Positions 25,694 to 34,440 of a stretch of 64,000 nucleotides of DNA are shown piece after piece (within the stretch, counting starts at the first letter, position 1; the number at the start of each line of letters is the position of its first letter). The DNA comes from JAGPUQ01 sp036961295. GTDB lineage: Bacteria > Pseudomonadota > Gammaproteobacteria > Pseudomonadales > Porticoccaceae. The DNA lies in NCBI GenBank assembly GCA_036961295.1, contig JBALVX010000001.1:1240001-1304000 (forward strand). The letters are read 5' to 3'. The position numbers were made by a program, and so were the translations under genes. The notes under the pieces are model-generated. The model saw only the letters and a list, made by a program, of their open reading frames with translations. It made no database searches and was not told the origin of the DNA.

Positions 25694-26968
25694 CTAGGCA
25701 AATTCCCGCTGTAACAGCTCAATCACCGCCGCGACGTCCAGGGTTTGCTGTTCGGCCTGACCGCGCAAATATTTAACCGTGACCTGTCCGGCAGCAACTT
25801 CATCTTCGCCTAATATCAGGGCAATTTCAGCACCACTCTTATCGGCTTTTTTCATCTGGCTTTTAACGCTGCCACCACCACAGTGGCGCTGTATACGTAA
25901 ACCACCGCAAGCCTGGTGCAGTTGTTCCCCAAGGCTCAGGGCCTGCGCCGCGACATCACCGACCGCCAGCAAATAGACATCCAATTGCCGGGCGATACTA
26001 TCCGGTACCGCTCCGGCGGCGTCAAGGAGTAAGGCCAGGCGCTCTTCACCCATGCCAAAGCCGATGGCCGGGGTTGGCTTACCGCCCAACTGTTCGACCA
26101 AACCATCGTAGCGCCCACCCGCACAAATGGTGCCCTGAGCGCCAAGGCTATCGGTAACCCACTCGAATACGGTTTTACCGTAGTAGTCGAGACCCCGCAC
26201 TAAACGAGGGTTAATCTCATAACTAACTGCCATGCTATCAAGCAGTGCGCACAGCGCATCGAAATGTTCACGAGATTCCTCGTCGAGATAATCCAGCAAT
26301 ACCGGAGCATTCGCGACAATGACCTGGGTCTGCTCTACTTTACTGTCCAGGATGCGTAAGGGGTTGCTGTCGAGTCGACGCAGACTGTCGGCATCGAGAG
26401 CATCCCGGTGTTGCTCCAGATACTCAAGCAAGGCTGCTCTATAGCTGGCCCGCGACGCACTATCACCCAGAGAATTTAATTGCAGAGTCACCTGATCGCG
26501 AATCCCCAGCTCCCGCCACAGGCGATCGGTCATCACCAGGATTTCGGCATCGATATCTGGGCCATCGAGACCAAAGACTTCCGCGCCAATCTGATGGAAT
26601 TGTCGCAGGCGACCTTTTTGCGGTCGCTCGTAGCGAAACATCGGGCCACAGTACCAAAGTCGCTGAATCTGGTTATACAACAAGCCATTTTGCGTACAGG
26701 CCCGCACACACCCTGCCGTGCCTTCGGGCCGCAGGGTGACGCTTTCGTCATGTCTATCTGGAAAGCTATACATTTCTTTTTCGACAATATCGGTAACTTC
26801 GCCGATGGAGCGCTTAAACAGTTCCGTGGTTTCCAATATCGGAAAGCGGATTTCTCGATAGCCATAGCTCTGCAAGTGCCGAGCGACACTACTCTCGAGA
26901 TATTGCCAAACAGGAGACTGATCGGGCAGCAGGTCGTTCATGCCCCGTAGGGATTGGATAGCTTTCAA
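25694..26968 (-). CDS. hisS: histidyl-tRNA synthetase
   Basis: Class II aminoacyl-tRNA synthetase charging tRNA-His. It shows motif 1 near the N-terminus (IQSLRGMNDLLP then RFPILETTELFKRSIG), motif 2 (RYERPQKGRLRQFHQIGAE), the histidine-specific LVRGLDYYGKTVFEW and motif 3 (GFGMGEERL), then an anticodon-binding domain. 424 residues is standard. The start is read as TTG 26968 because it gives the family N-terminus; no ATG is available nearby. Gene order ispG-hisS-yfgM-bamB-der is conserved. Confidence 0.96.
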   Translation of the reverse strand: MKAIQSLRGMNDLLPDQSPVWQYLESSVARHLQSYGYREIRFPILETTELFKRSIGEVTDIVEKEMYSFPDRHDESVTLRPEGTAGCVRACTQNGLLYNQIQRLWYCGPMFRYERPQKGRLRQFHQIGAEVFGLDGPDIDAEILVMTDRLWRELGIRDQVTLQLNSLGDSASRASYRAALLEYLEQHRDALDADSLRRLDSNPLRILDSKVEQTQVIVANAPVLLDYLDEESREHFDALCALLDSMAVSYEINPRLVRGLDYYGKTVFEWVTDSLGAQGTICAGGRYDGLVEQLGGKPTPAIGFGMGEERLALLLDAAGAVPDSIARQLDVYLLAVGDVAAQALSLGEQLHQACGGLRIQRHCGGGSVKSQMKKADKSGAEIALILGEDEVAAGQVTVKYLRGQAEQQTLDVAAVIELLQREFA

Positions 26969-27021
26969 AATACGCTGTTCTTTATTAGTGTAGTGTTTAA
27001 GTAATGGCTAGCCGAAACGGG

Positions 27022-28197
27022 TTAAGCGCGAGCAATGATGTGAGCGTCGTTACGACCACCTGCAACATTTTCCTCGCCCTGCTTATTTGGCTCACTCTCG
27101 GCTTGCTTGCGAGCGGCTGATTGAGACTGAATTGTAGCGCGAATTTGACTCTCTAGTTGATCGACAAGGTCTTCTTTTTCAAGTTTCTGGCTAGGCTTGC
27201 CATCGACATACAACAAATGCCGAGGTGTGCCCCCAGTCAGGCCCATATCCGCTACTCTGGCTTCACCGGGACCGTTAACGATACAACCAATAATGGCAAC
27301 ATCCAGAGGCTCGGTAACATCTTCCAGGCGTACTTCCAGGGCATTGACCGTGGAAATCACATCGAAATTTTGTCGCGAACAACTGGGGCAAGCAATAAAA
27401 TTAACGCCCTTGCTACGCAATTTAAGGCTACGCAGCAAGTCCCAACCGACCTTGACCTCTTCCACCGGATCGGCGGCGAGGGAGATGCGCAGGGTATCGC
27501 CAATACCATCCATTAACAGTAAACCCAGCCCCACAGAGGACTTCACCGTACCCGAGCGCAGAGCTCCCGCCTCGGTAATACCCAAATGCAGCGGATTGTC
27601 GATTTGCGTGGCCACCTGCCGATAGGCGGCAACCGCCATAAACACATCCGAGGCTTTTAAGCTTAATTTGAAATTATGGAAGTTAAGGCGGTCGAGAATA
27701 TCGACATGACGCAGCGCCGATTCCACCAAGGCCTCGGCGCAGGGCTCGCCATATTTGACCTGTAAATTCTTTTCGAGAGAACCACCGTTAACACCGATAC
27801 GAATCGGAATATTTAAATCAGCGGCCTTACTCACCACCGCTCGAATACGCTCCTCGCGACCGATATTACCGGGATTGATGCGCAGACAATCAACACCGAG
27901 GTCGGCCACGCGCAGAGCAATTTTATAGTCAAAATGAATGTCGGCAATCAGCGGCACCACGACCTGGCGGCGAATTTCGCCAAAGGCATCAGCAGCCTCC
28001 AGGGTCGGGACGGAGACCCGCACCATATCCGCTCCGGCACGGTGAATGGCGTTCACCTGCGCGACGGTCGCAGCCACATCGGTGGTCTCGGTGTTGGTCA
28101 TACTCTGTACAGAAATCGGCGCATCGCCGCCCACGGGTACATCGCCGACCATGATCTGACGGGATTTTCGACGCACAATTGGGCTTGTTACTGACAT
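27022..28197 (-). CDS. ispG: HMBPP synthase (4-hydroxy-3-methylbut-2-enyl-diphosphate synthase)
   Basis: Iron-sulfur enzyme of the MEP isoprenoid pathway, also called GcpE. The 4Fe-4S ligands are visible in CPSCSRQNFD and CIVNGPGEA. The TIM-barrel N-terminus reads SVQSMTNTETTDV. At 391 residues it has about 15-20 more C-terminal residues than E. coli IspG, a polar tail (KQAESEPNKQGEENVAGGRN). Downstream of rodZ and upstream of hisS as in related genomes. Confidence 0.96.
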   Translation of the reverse strand: MSVTSPIVRRKSRQIMVGDVPVGGDAPISVQSMTNTETTDVAATVAQVNAIHRAGADMVRVSVPTLEAADAFGEIRRQVVVPLIADIHFDYKIALRVADLGVDCLRINPGNIGREERIRAVVSKAADLNIPIRIGVNGGSLEKNLQVKYGEPCAEALVESALRHVDILDRLNFHNFKLSLKASDVFMAVAAYRQVATQIDNPLHLGITEAGALRSGTVKSSVGLGLLLMDGIGDTLRISLAADPVEEVKVGWDLLRSLKLRSKGVNFIACPSCSRQNFDVISTVNALEVRLEDVTEPLDVAIIGCIVNGPGEARVADMGLTGGTPRHLLYVDGKPSQKLEKEDLVDQLESQIRATIQSQSAARKQAESEPNKQGEENVAGGRNDAHIIARA

Positions 28198-28266
28198 ATT
28201 AGTGACATATCACTGATATTTGCGACCATAAATTCGGAGTCTGTTGTTGCACTACTGTGTCCCCAA

Positions 28267-28341
28267 AGACTCTGCTTTCAAAGATCCTGCTATCAAAAGC
28301 TCGATTATCAGAGGCTCGGTCATCTAAGCCTCGACTATCAA
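28267..28341 (-). repeat. 15-nt x5 degenerate repeat between rodZ and ispG
   Basis: Five contiguous 15-nt units; in plus orientation AGACTCTGCTTTCAA, AGATCCTGCTATCAA, AAGCTCGATTATCAG, AGGCTCGGTCATCTA and AGCCTCGACTATCAA. They fill about half of the rodZ-ispG spacer. Units agree at roughly two thirds of positions. Confidence 0.8.
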
Positions 28342-28363
28342 AAACTGGAAAAGACATTTGAAA

Positions 28364-28822
28364 TTAACTAAACGCCATCAATACTACAATCAAAATCAGA
28401 GCCACACCCGCACCCAAAACAAGTAACACCTTGTCGCGAGGAAATTTCTCTCTCACCAACTCTATTCCATGACCACCTGACTTGACGCCCTTGTGTTCGC
28501 GGTAAGACTGTTCAAATGCCACTAAGACCTCATCACTATTCACGTTGACCAAAGCTGAGTAGCGCCGCAAATAGCCGATGATATACACTTTACCTGGTAG
28601 ACGATCATAGTCGTCTTCTTCCAGAGCCTTCAAATAACGCCGCGACAAACCGGTTTTATCGGCTATTTCTTCCAGGCTAATCCCAATATCAGCACGAGCC
28701 TTGCGCAACGTAACGCCGGGCAACGGTAGGCCAGCAGCCACAGACTCCTGGTCAGCGTCTGAGTCTGTATTTAGGGCGCCTGGACTGGCGTTTAAATCAA
28801 TAGTGGTACTGGTTTTATTCAT
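28364..28822 (-). CDS. rodZ: short RodZ-like protein lacking periplasmic domain
   Basis: Resembles RodZ, the membrane protein linking MreB filaments to cell-shape control. Residues about 35-105 are the Xre-type helix-turn-helix (GVTLRKARADIGISLEEIAD and LSRRYLKALEEDDYDRLPGKVY). A basic stretch and one C-terminal membrane span (VLLVLGAGVALILIVVLMAF) follow, and the protein ends there. Typical RodZ continues for 150-200 periplasmic residues (DUF4115), which are missing. ATG 28822 is preferred over TTG 28834. Position between pilW and ispG is the normal rodZ locus. Confidence 0.85.
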   Translation of the reverse strand: MNKTSTTIDLNASPGALNTDSDADQESVAAGLPLPGVTLRKARADIGISLEEIADKTGLSRRYLKALEEDDYDRLPGKVYIIGYLRRYSALVNVNSDEVLVAFEQSYREHKGVKSGGHGIELVREKFPRDKVLLVLGAGVALILIVVLMAFS

Positions 28823-28877
28823 TACTTCAATCAAGTCTTTGTTGTTGAACGATCTTGAGGACTAGCGCCCCCAGGAG

Positions 28878-29819
28878 CTAGGGAGATTTTTGTTGCAACC
28901 AGTCTTTATAGGCCAGGGCTTGCTCGGAATAGGGAAACAGGTTTTTCAAAGCCAGACCTTTACTCGAAACGCCATCTTCATTGCCAAAAGTGTGTTCAAG
29001 GCGCACAGCGAGCCACAAACTACGCGCACTGGGCTTAGCCAAACGCTCGAATTGATCGAGATAGGCTTTGGCTTTGGGATAATCCCCCTCCTTAAAATAT
29101 TCTTCTGACAAACTAAGATAAGGCATCGCAATTTTAGGGTTAAGGCCGATGACCCGCTCCCAGGCAGCCAGCGCTTCCGATTTTTTGCCCAGTGCGGACG
29201 CCACCTCACCCAGGCTCAAAAAAATCTGGGTTCGGCGCGGATAATAAAGATCTTCAGCAGCGATCAGCAACTGCTGGTAAGCGTCGTCAAGACGATTTTG
29301 GCGCACCAAAAACACCGCATAATTATTGCGGCCCTGGGTAAAATCCGGATCGTAACTAATGACATTTTTGTAATGCTTTTCCGCTAGCTCGAACTCACGA
29401 TTAAGTTGATATAGCAAAGCCATGCCGTTGTGAGCCGCTGGGGAACGGCTGTCTATATCCAAGGCTCGTTTAAAGTTGCCTTGCGCTTGTTCACGGTTAT
29501 CTTGCTGGAGATAAGCCACCCCCAACTGAATGTAATCCTCCAACGCCGCCTGGCTACGGTCTTTTTGGCTCGATGAGCTATTGCTGGACGTCAAGGTGCG
29601 GGAGGTGCTGGTCGTCGTGGTAGTACAGCCGGTCAAAACCGCCAAAGTCGTCACCACAATAATCATCGATCGCAGCAAACTACCCGTAGAATAAATCGCT
29701 CCCACATTGGGTTTAGCAAGACTCGGGTTAGCAAGACCTGCCCCGAACACGCTGGTTTTAGCCCAGCCTTTCCCGGTCAAACTTTTCAGTCCGTTAACCT
29801 TTTTTCGTCCGTTAAACAT
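28878..29819 (-). CDS. pilW: type IV pilus biogenesis lipoprotein PilW/PilF
   Basis: TPR lipoprotein that helps the PilQ secretin reach and assemble in the outer membrane. A lipobox LTGC (residues 62-65) follows the hydrophobic MIIVVTTLAVLTG, then a Thr/Ser linker and six TPR-like repeats. Length 313 exceeds the usual 250 because about 50 residues precede the signal peptide. The ATG at 29819 overlaps the rlmN stop and has AAGGA at 6-nt spacing, so ribosome entry there is convincing. An internal ATG at 29666 would give a normal lipoprotein but lacks a clear ribosome-binding site. Confidence 0.85.
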   Translation of the reverse strand: MFNGRKKVNGLKSLTGKGWAKTSVFGAGLANPSLAKPNVGAIYSTGSLLRSMIIVVTTLAVLTGCTTTTTSTSRTLTSSNSSSSQKDRSQAALEDYIQLGVAYLQQDNREQAQGNFKRALDIDSRSPAAHNGMALLYQLNREFELAEKHYKNVISYDPDFTQGRNNYAVFLVRQNRLDDAYQQLLIAAEDLYYPRRTQIFLSLGEVASALGKKSEALAAWERVIGLNPKIAMPYLSLSEEYFKEGDYPKAKAYLDQFERLAKPSARSLWLAVRLEHTFGNEDGVSSKGLALKNLFPYSEQALAYKDWLQQKSP

Positions 29820-30999
29820 TGATAATCCTTACCACTTGTTGGTCTGACAAATCATTTTTTCGCTGCTCGTTTCTACTTAATGCCGCGTCGCGGTAGCGCT
29901 CGCTACGGCGGGTGCGATCATTTACCGCTCCCGCCAACTGACCACAGGCCGCAGCGATATCATCCCCACGCGTGGTGCGCACGGTCACAGTGTAACCCGC
30001 ATTCACCAGTATTTCTTTGAACCGGTAGAGGGAGTTATTGGACACTCGTCGATATTCTGTATTGGGAAAAGGATTAAACGGGATCAAATTAATCTTACAG
30101 GGCGTAGCCACGAGTAATTCGGCCAATTCCTGCGCGTGCTGGGGGCGGTCGTTAATCTGATCCATCAAGGTATATTCGATGGTAATTTTACGGCGCTTGT
30201 CGGACTGTTTAGCCAGATAGTTATTGGCCGAAGCCAGTAGCATAGCGATTGGATATTTTTTATTAACCGGCACCAGTTGATTACGTAATTCATCGTTGGG
30301 TGCATGTAGCGAAATTGCCAAAGACACATCGATAACATCCCCCAGCTTATCGAGCATCGGCACCACGCCAGCGGTACTGAGGGTCACCCGGCGCTTGGAT
30401 AAACCGTAACCGTTGTCATCCATCATCAAACTCATGGCAGCGACCACGTTGTCGAAGTTGAGCAGGGGTTCCCCCATGCCCATCATCACCGTATTGGTCA
30501 CTCGACGTCGAGATTGAGCCCCAAAACCGTCCAGCGCATTCACTGCGATCCACACCTGGCCGATAATTTCTGCGGCAGTCAAATCCCGATTAAAACCTTG
30601 CTTGCCCGTCGCACAAAAACTACAGTCCAGAGCGCAGCCAATTTGCGAGGAGACACAGAGCGTACCGCGATCGCCTTCGGGAATATAAACCGCTTCGATA
30701 CAGCCGCCGCTGCCGGTCTCCACCAACCACTTACAGACACCGTCGTCGGCATCTTCCTGACGCACCACTATGGGCAGGCGAATTTCGGCGATCTGATGAA
30801 GCTTGTCACGCAGCGGGCGCGATAAATCAGTCATCTGATCAAAATCGACGACACCGCGCTGGTGCATCCACTTTAAGACCTGAGTACCGCGAAAGCGCTT
30901 CTCATCGACGGATTCGAAAAAGTCGCCCAGCTGTACGGCGCTCAAACCAAGCAGGTTGGTCTTCTCGATCGCCACTTCACTAGTCTTCATCTCAGGCAC
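29812..30999 (-). CDS. rlmN: dual-specificity rRNA/tRNA adenine-C2 methyltransferase RlmN
   Basis: Radical-SAM enzyme that methylates A2503 of 23S rRNA and A37 of certain tRNAs. The cluster motif is C-x3-C-x2-C in GCALDCSFCATGKQG. The C-terminal catalytic Cys is in RGDDIAAACGQLAG. 395 residues is normal. GTG 30999 has AAAGG 8 nt upstream; ATG 30990 is an alternative three codons in. Upstream of pilW with a short overlap and downstream of ndk, a conserved order. Confidence 0.95.
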   Translation of the reverse strand: MPEMKTSEVAIEKTNLLGLSAVQLGDFFESVDEKRFRGTQVLKWMHQRGVVDFDQMTDLSRPLRDKLHQIAEIRLPIVVRQEDADDGVCKWLVETGSGGCIEAVYIPEGDRGTLCVSSQIGCALDCSFCATGKQGFNRDLTAAEIIGQVWIAVNALDGFGAQSRRRVTNTVMMGMGEPLLNFDNVVAAMSLMMDDNGYGLSKRRVTLSTAGVVPMLDKLGDVIDVSLAISLHAPNDELRNQLVPVNKKYPIAMLLASANNYLAKQSDKRRKITIEYTLMDQINDRPQHAQELAELLVATPCKINLIPFNPFPNTEYRRVSNNSLYRFKEILVNAGYTVTVRTTRGDDIAAACGQLAGAVNDRTRRSERYRDAALSRNEQRKNDLSDQQVVRIINV

Positions 31000-31083
31000 T
31001 GTATTTACCTTTCAAGCACCCGGCTTCGTTTTACCGTTACCGCTACTTGTAAAAAAGCTTGGACGCAGGTTTATGCGAGTTTT

Positions 31084-31509
31084 CTAGCGAGGACAAAGTT
31101 CGTTGTCTTCAAAAAAATAACTGATTTCACGTTGAGCTGACTCAGGCGAATCGGAACCGTGTACGGCATTGGCATCAATACTGACCGCAAAATCAGCGCG
31201 AATGGTTCCCGCTGCGGCCTCTTCAGGGTTGGTTGCACCCATCAAATCCCGATTTTTCGCTATTACGTTATCGCCTTCTAGCACTTGTACAACGACCGGG
31301 CCGGATGTCATAAATGCCACCAGGTCGCCGTAAAAGGGCCGCCCTTCGTGCTCGGCGTAAAAGCCTCCGGCTTGCTGCTCGGACAAATGCAACATTTTAG
31401 CGGCAACGACCTTCAAGTCCGCTTTTTCAAAACGACTGATGATTTCACCAACGACATTTTTAGCTACAGCATCGGGTTTGATAATAGAAAGAGTGCGCTC
31501 AATCGCCAT
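31084..31509 (-). CDS. ndk: nucleoside diphosphate kinase
   Basis: Balances nucleoside triphosphate pools by a phospho-His ping-pong mechanism. The active-site segment is NAVHGSDS with the phosphorylated His. The N-terminus is AIERTLSIIKPDAVAKN. ATG 31509 gives 141 residues, the family length; a TTG at 31524 would add five. Position upstream of rlmN matches Pseudomonas, but there iscX is the direct neighbour, whereas here a GGDEF-EAL gene intervenes. Confidence 0.96.
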   Translation of the reverse strand: MAIERTLSIIKPDAVAKNVVGEIISRFEKADLKVVAAKMLHLSEQQAGGFYAEHEGRPFYGDLVAFMTSGPVVVQVLEGDNVIAKNRDLMGATNPEEAAAGTIRADFAVSIDANAVHGSDSPESAQREISYFFEDNELCPR

Positions 31510-31673
31510 ACAACATTTCTCCAAAGACAGGCGCTCAGTATAAGCGCAAGGAATAAAAGTAAGTCAGCCGCATCTGCGGGCGCGCATTTTACTCTTCTGG
31601 CGAGGACTCTACAATGAAATTCATACGATAAAGGTGCCTTACGGGAACTACCTGACCCTTACTTAACGGGACT

Positions 31674-33734
31674 TTAAGCCGCCAGCATGTGCCGAAACTG
31701 CTCGACCGGCACCGGCATACTGAACAGCGCACCCTGATAGGTTTCGCAGCCAGCTTGGCGCAACACATCCAGGGAACCCTGCTCTTCTACCCCCTCCGCA
31801 ATCACGCGTAAGCCATATTGCTTGGACACTGCCAAAATTGCTTCAACAATACCCCGGGAATCAGGATCGCGGTGAACGTTGTAAATAAATTCTCGATCAA
31901 TTTTCAACCAGTCAAAAGGCAGGCGTTTCAAATAAATCATCGACGAATAACCAATACCAAAATCGTCGATGGAAAACTGCGCGCCCAGGGCTTTGATCGC
32001 TTCCATTTTTTTGATGGTGTCGGCAACATCCTCTATCACCAAATTTTCGGTGACCTCGAAGTTAAGGTAAGCGGGTTTGATGTCGTAGCTGGATATACTG
32101 TGCTTAATCACATCAATCAGCTGTGGATCTTTAAATTGCCGGGGACTGATATTAATCCCCAATTTCATATCGTCCCGCCATAGGCCGTCATCGATAAAGC
32201 TGCGCAAATTTTCGCAGGCGGTGCGAATCACCCAGTGGCCGACATCCACAATCAGGCCCGAGGCCTCCAGTGGCGGGATAAATTCCGCCGGCATATTGGT
32301 GACCCGATCGGCATTCACCCAGCGCAGCAAAGCTTCTCCACCGACTAAGCGACCATCGGTAATAGCGATTTGAGGCTGGATATAAAGCGCAAATTCCTGA
32401 TTATCCACGGCCTTGCGCAAGCGCGTATTGAGACCAATTTGCCGATGCGCCTTAGCGCTGATGCTGGGGTCAAAAAAGGCAAAGCCATTGCGGCCTTTGC
32501 GTTTGGCTTCATACATCGCAGTATCGGCGTATTGTAAAGCGCGCTCCGGGCTCACCGCGGCATCGTTAACCAGAGAAATACCGATACTCGCCGTCAAAAT
32601 AAATTCGTTACCCTCACAAAAAACTGGCGATGCCACCAGTTCACGCACCGAGTTCGCAATTTCTTGCGCTCGGTAAGCCCCTTCGGTCAAGCCCGCATCT
32701 AACAAAGGCATAAAAAATAAAAATTCGTCGCCACTCATTCGCGCCAACATAGTGTCCTCGGTGACCAGCTTTGACAGCACCCGAGCAATCTTCACCAGGA
32801 CTTGATCGCCGACGTTGTGGCCCCAGGAATCGTTAATATCTTTAAAGTGATCCAGATCGATCAACATCAACACAGCACATACCGGTTGATTGTGCGCTGT
32901 ATCGAATTCGGTTCCCAAATAACCGCCAACGCTGTCTAGCAAGGCCTGTCGATTAGGTAATCCAGTAAGGCCATCGTGATACAAACCCCAGTCAGAACTG
33001 TCTCCCTCCGGGCTTTTCCTACGATCGTGCATCACGCTTCGAGTCTTCGCGGCGGGAGTCACCTCGGCGAATACTTCCTCAACAATATTCTTGTCAGCGC
33101 TGGCCACCAAACCCTTTTCCGGCTGTAACGTGGCAACGTCGCGGGACGACCCAGACATTCCGGTAAGTTTTTGCAGAATGGATTCGCGGATAGGATCGGC
33201 AGCGGTAGTAGCTCGCACCAGCGGTAGCCAGTCGACCTCGGCGTTTTCGGTCTCCGCATCTACTTGCATATCGGTCTGCACATCAGCAGTGTCGGTATCT
33301 GTTGGTTCCGCTACCGCTTGTTGAACCGTCGAATCAGTAACGGGTTTAGTAGCGGGTTTGGTAGCGCTGGAACTGCCCGCTAACTCCGCCGCGTTGTACA
33401 GAGTAACCACTATTTCCTTGCGACTACCCCCGGACACCGAACGAATATCCATATGCAGAATATCGCCATCCTCGCCGTCCTGAAGACTCCATTCAACCCG
33501 ATTTTCACCGGCCTGAAGGGCCGCATCCAAACACTCTTTAAATGTGGTCAGACCAATAGATTCATCGCTATCAAAATCGTCGAGGGAACTACCGAGAAGG
33601 GTTTTACGATCGCAGCCCAGCATCTGTTGGGCTTTGGGGTTGGCGTCCACGCAAACGCCGTAGACAAAGAAGATCACGCCGAAGGGAGAGGTTTCGAGCA
33701 GCAGCTTATACAACTCGTCTTTAGATGAACTCAT
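31674..33734 (-). CDS. PAS-GGDEF-EAL cyclic-di-GMP protein (SGDEF variant)
   Basis: Predicted cytoplasmic c-di-GMP enzyme of 686 residues. A PAS-like sensor covers residues 1-120 and a Thr/Val-rich linker follows. The GGDEF domain at about 255-420 has the active-site loop SGDEF (334-338) and no RxxD inhibitory site in the expected place. The EAL domain at about 430-680 keeps EALL (467-470), NFEVTEN, the DDFG pair (590-593), the Lys in WLKID and EGVE. I infer that phosphodiesterase activity is likely. Cyclase activity is uncertain, because first-Gly replacements are active in some proteins. No membrane span is seen. It interrupts the conserved iscX-ndk neighbourhood. Confidence 0.92.
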   Translation of the reverse strand: MSSSKDELYKLLLETSPFGVIFFVYGVCVDANPKAQQMLGCDRKTLLGSSLDDFDSDESIGLTTFKECLDAALQAGENRVEWSLQDGEDGDILHMDIRSVSGGSRKEIVVTLYNAAELAGSSSATKPATKPVTDSTVQQAVAEPTDTDTADVQTDMQVDAETENAEVDWLPLVRATTAADPIRESILQKLTGMSGSSRDVATLQPEKGLVASADKNIVEEVFAEVTPAAKTRSVMHDRRKSPEGDSSDWGLYHDGLTGLPNRQALLDSVGGYLGTEFDTAHNQPVCAVLMLIDLDHFKDINDSWGHNVGDQVLVKIARVLSKLVTEDTMLARMSGDEFLFFMPLLDAGLTEGAYRAQEIANSVRELVASPVFCEGNEFILTASIGISLVNDAAVSPERALQYADTAMYEAKRKGRNGFAFFDPSISAKAHRQIGLNTRLRKAVDNQEFALYIQPQIAITDGRLVGGEALLRWVNADRVTNMPAEFIPPLEASGLIVDVGHWVIRTACENLRSFIDDGLWRDDMKLGINISPRQFKDPQLIDVIKHSISSYDIKPAYLNFEVTENLVIEDVADTIKKMEAIKALGAQFSIDDFGIGYSSMIYLKRLPFDWLKIDREFIYNVHRDPDSRGIVEAILAVSKQYGLRVIAEGVEEQGSLDVLRQAGCETYQGALFSMPVPVEQFRHMLAA

Positions 33735-33777
33735 AACAATCCTTGCTTAGAGACTAAAGCCATCAGCGGCTAAGGTC

Positions 33778-33978
33778 TCAATCTAACTCTTCCATCCAGG
33801 CCATCTGAATCGCTTCGAGAATTTTTTCGCCACAGCGATCCGGGTCGTCATCAAAGTCCGACAAGGCTATGACGTATTCCCGCAGTGTAACAAAATTAAT
33901 CCGCTGCGGATCGACCTCTGTGTGGGTCTCAGCTAGCTCAATCGCAATGTCTGTCACATCCGTCCATTTCAGTTTCAT
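33778..33978 (-). CDS. iscX: Fe-S assembly protein IscX
   Basis: Small acidic protein (66 residues) that binds IscS and iron and tunes cluster assembly. The sequence LKWTDVTDIAIELAE and the C-terminal ILEAIQMAWMEELD are the family ends. ATG 33978. Last gene of the isc operon, 47 bp after fdx; that spacer contains a 15-nt tandem duplication. Confidence 0.95.
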   Translation of the reverse strand: MKLKWTDVTDIAIELAETHTEVDPQRINFVTLREYVIALSDFDDDPDRCGEKILEAIQMAWMEELD

Positions 33979-33982
33979 TATA

Positions 33983-34012
33983 TAGCTCTCTGACCTGTAA
34001 CTCTCTGCCCTG
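33983..34012 (-). repeat. 15-nt x2 tandem repeat in fdx-iscX spacer
   Basis: Plus-orientation units TAGCTCTCTGACCTG and TAACTCTCTGCCCTG differ at two positions. They occupy most of the 47-bp spacer between fdx and iscX. Confidence 0.8.
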
Positions 34013-34025
34013 CCCAGCCTGAACG

Positions 34026-34364
34026 TTAGTGGCTTTCGGATACCATGTTAAGTGTATATTTTGGAATTTCCACTGTTATATCCCGATCGCTCACCAGGGC
34101 CTGACAACTGAGGCGAGAATCCGGATCCACCCCCCAGGCTTTATCCAGTAAATCTTCTTCGAGATCATCCGCAGACTCTAAGGAATCAAAACCCTCGCGA
34201 ATATAGACGTGGCAGGTAGTACAGGCCGCCGCGAGCTCACAGGCGTGCTCGATCTCAATATGGGCATCCAGGGCGGCTCGACACACACTAGTGCCCGGCT
34301 CCGCTTCTATCACTTTACCTTCGGGACAAATGTCTACGTGGGGTAGAAAAATAATTTTAGGCAC
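34026..34364 (-). CDS. fdx: isc-type 2Fe-2S ferredoxin
   Basis: Adrenodoxin-like ferredoxin that supplies electrons for cluster assembly. Cluster ligands are visible as Cys in EHACELAAACTTCHVY and a later Cys in SRLSCQALV. 112 residues matches E. coli Fdx. GTG start at 34364. Lies between hscA and iscX; the upstream spacer to hscA is an 18-nt repeat array. Confidence 0.95.
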   Translation of the reverse strand: MPKIIFLPHVDICPEGKVIEAEPGTSVCRAALDAHIEIEHACELAAACTTCHVYIREGFDSLESADDLEEDLLDKAWGVDPDSRLSCQALVSDRDITVEIPKYTLNMVSESH

Positions 34365-34375
34365 TATTGTTTATC

Positions 34376-34440
34376 CTCATGCGGGTTCTTATGCTCATAC
34401 GGGTTCTTATCCTCATACGGGATCTTATGCTCATACCGGG
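34376..34440 (-). repeat. 18-nt x3.6 repeat carrying the hscA stop
   Basis: Plus-orientation units CTCATGCGGGTTCTTATG, CTCATACGGGTTCTTATC and CTCATACGGGATCTTATG, plus a partial CTCATACCGGG that contains the reverse complement of the hscA stop (TGA, 34433-34431). The array fills the hscA-fdx spacer. Each unit repeats the stop-containing end of hscA with a few changes and also contains an ATGAG on the minus strand. Confidence 0.9.
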
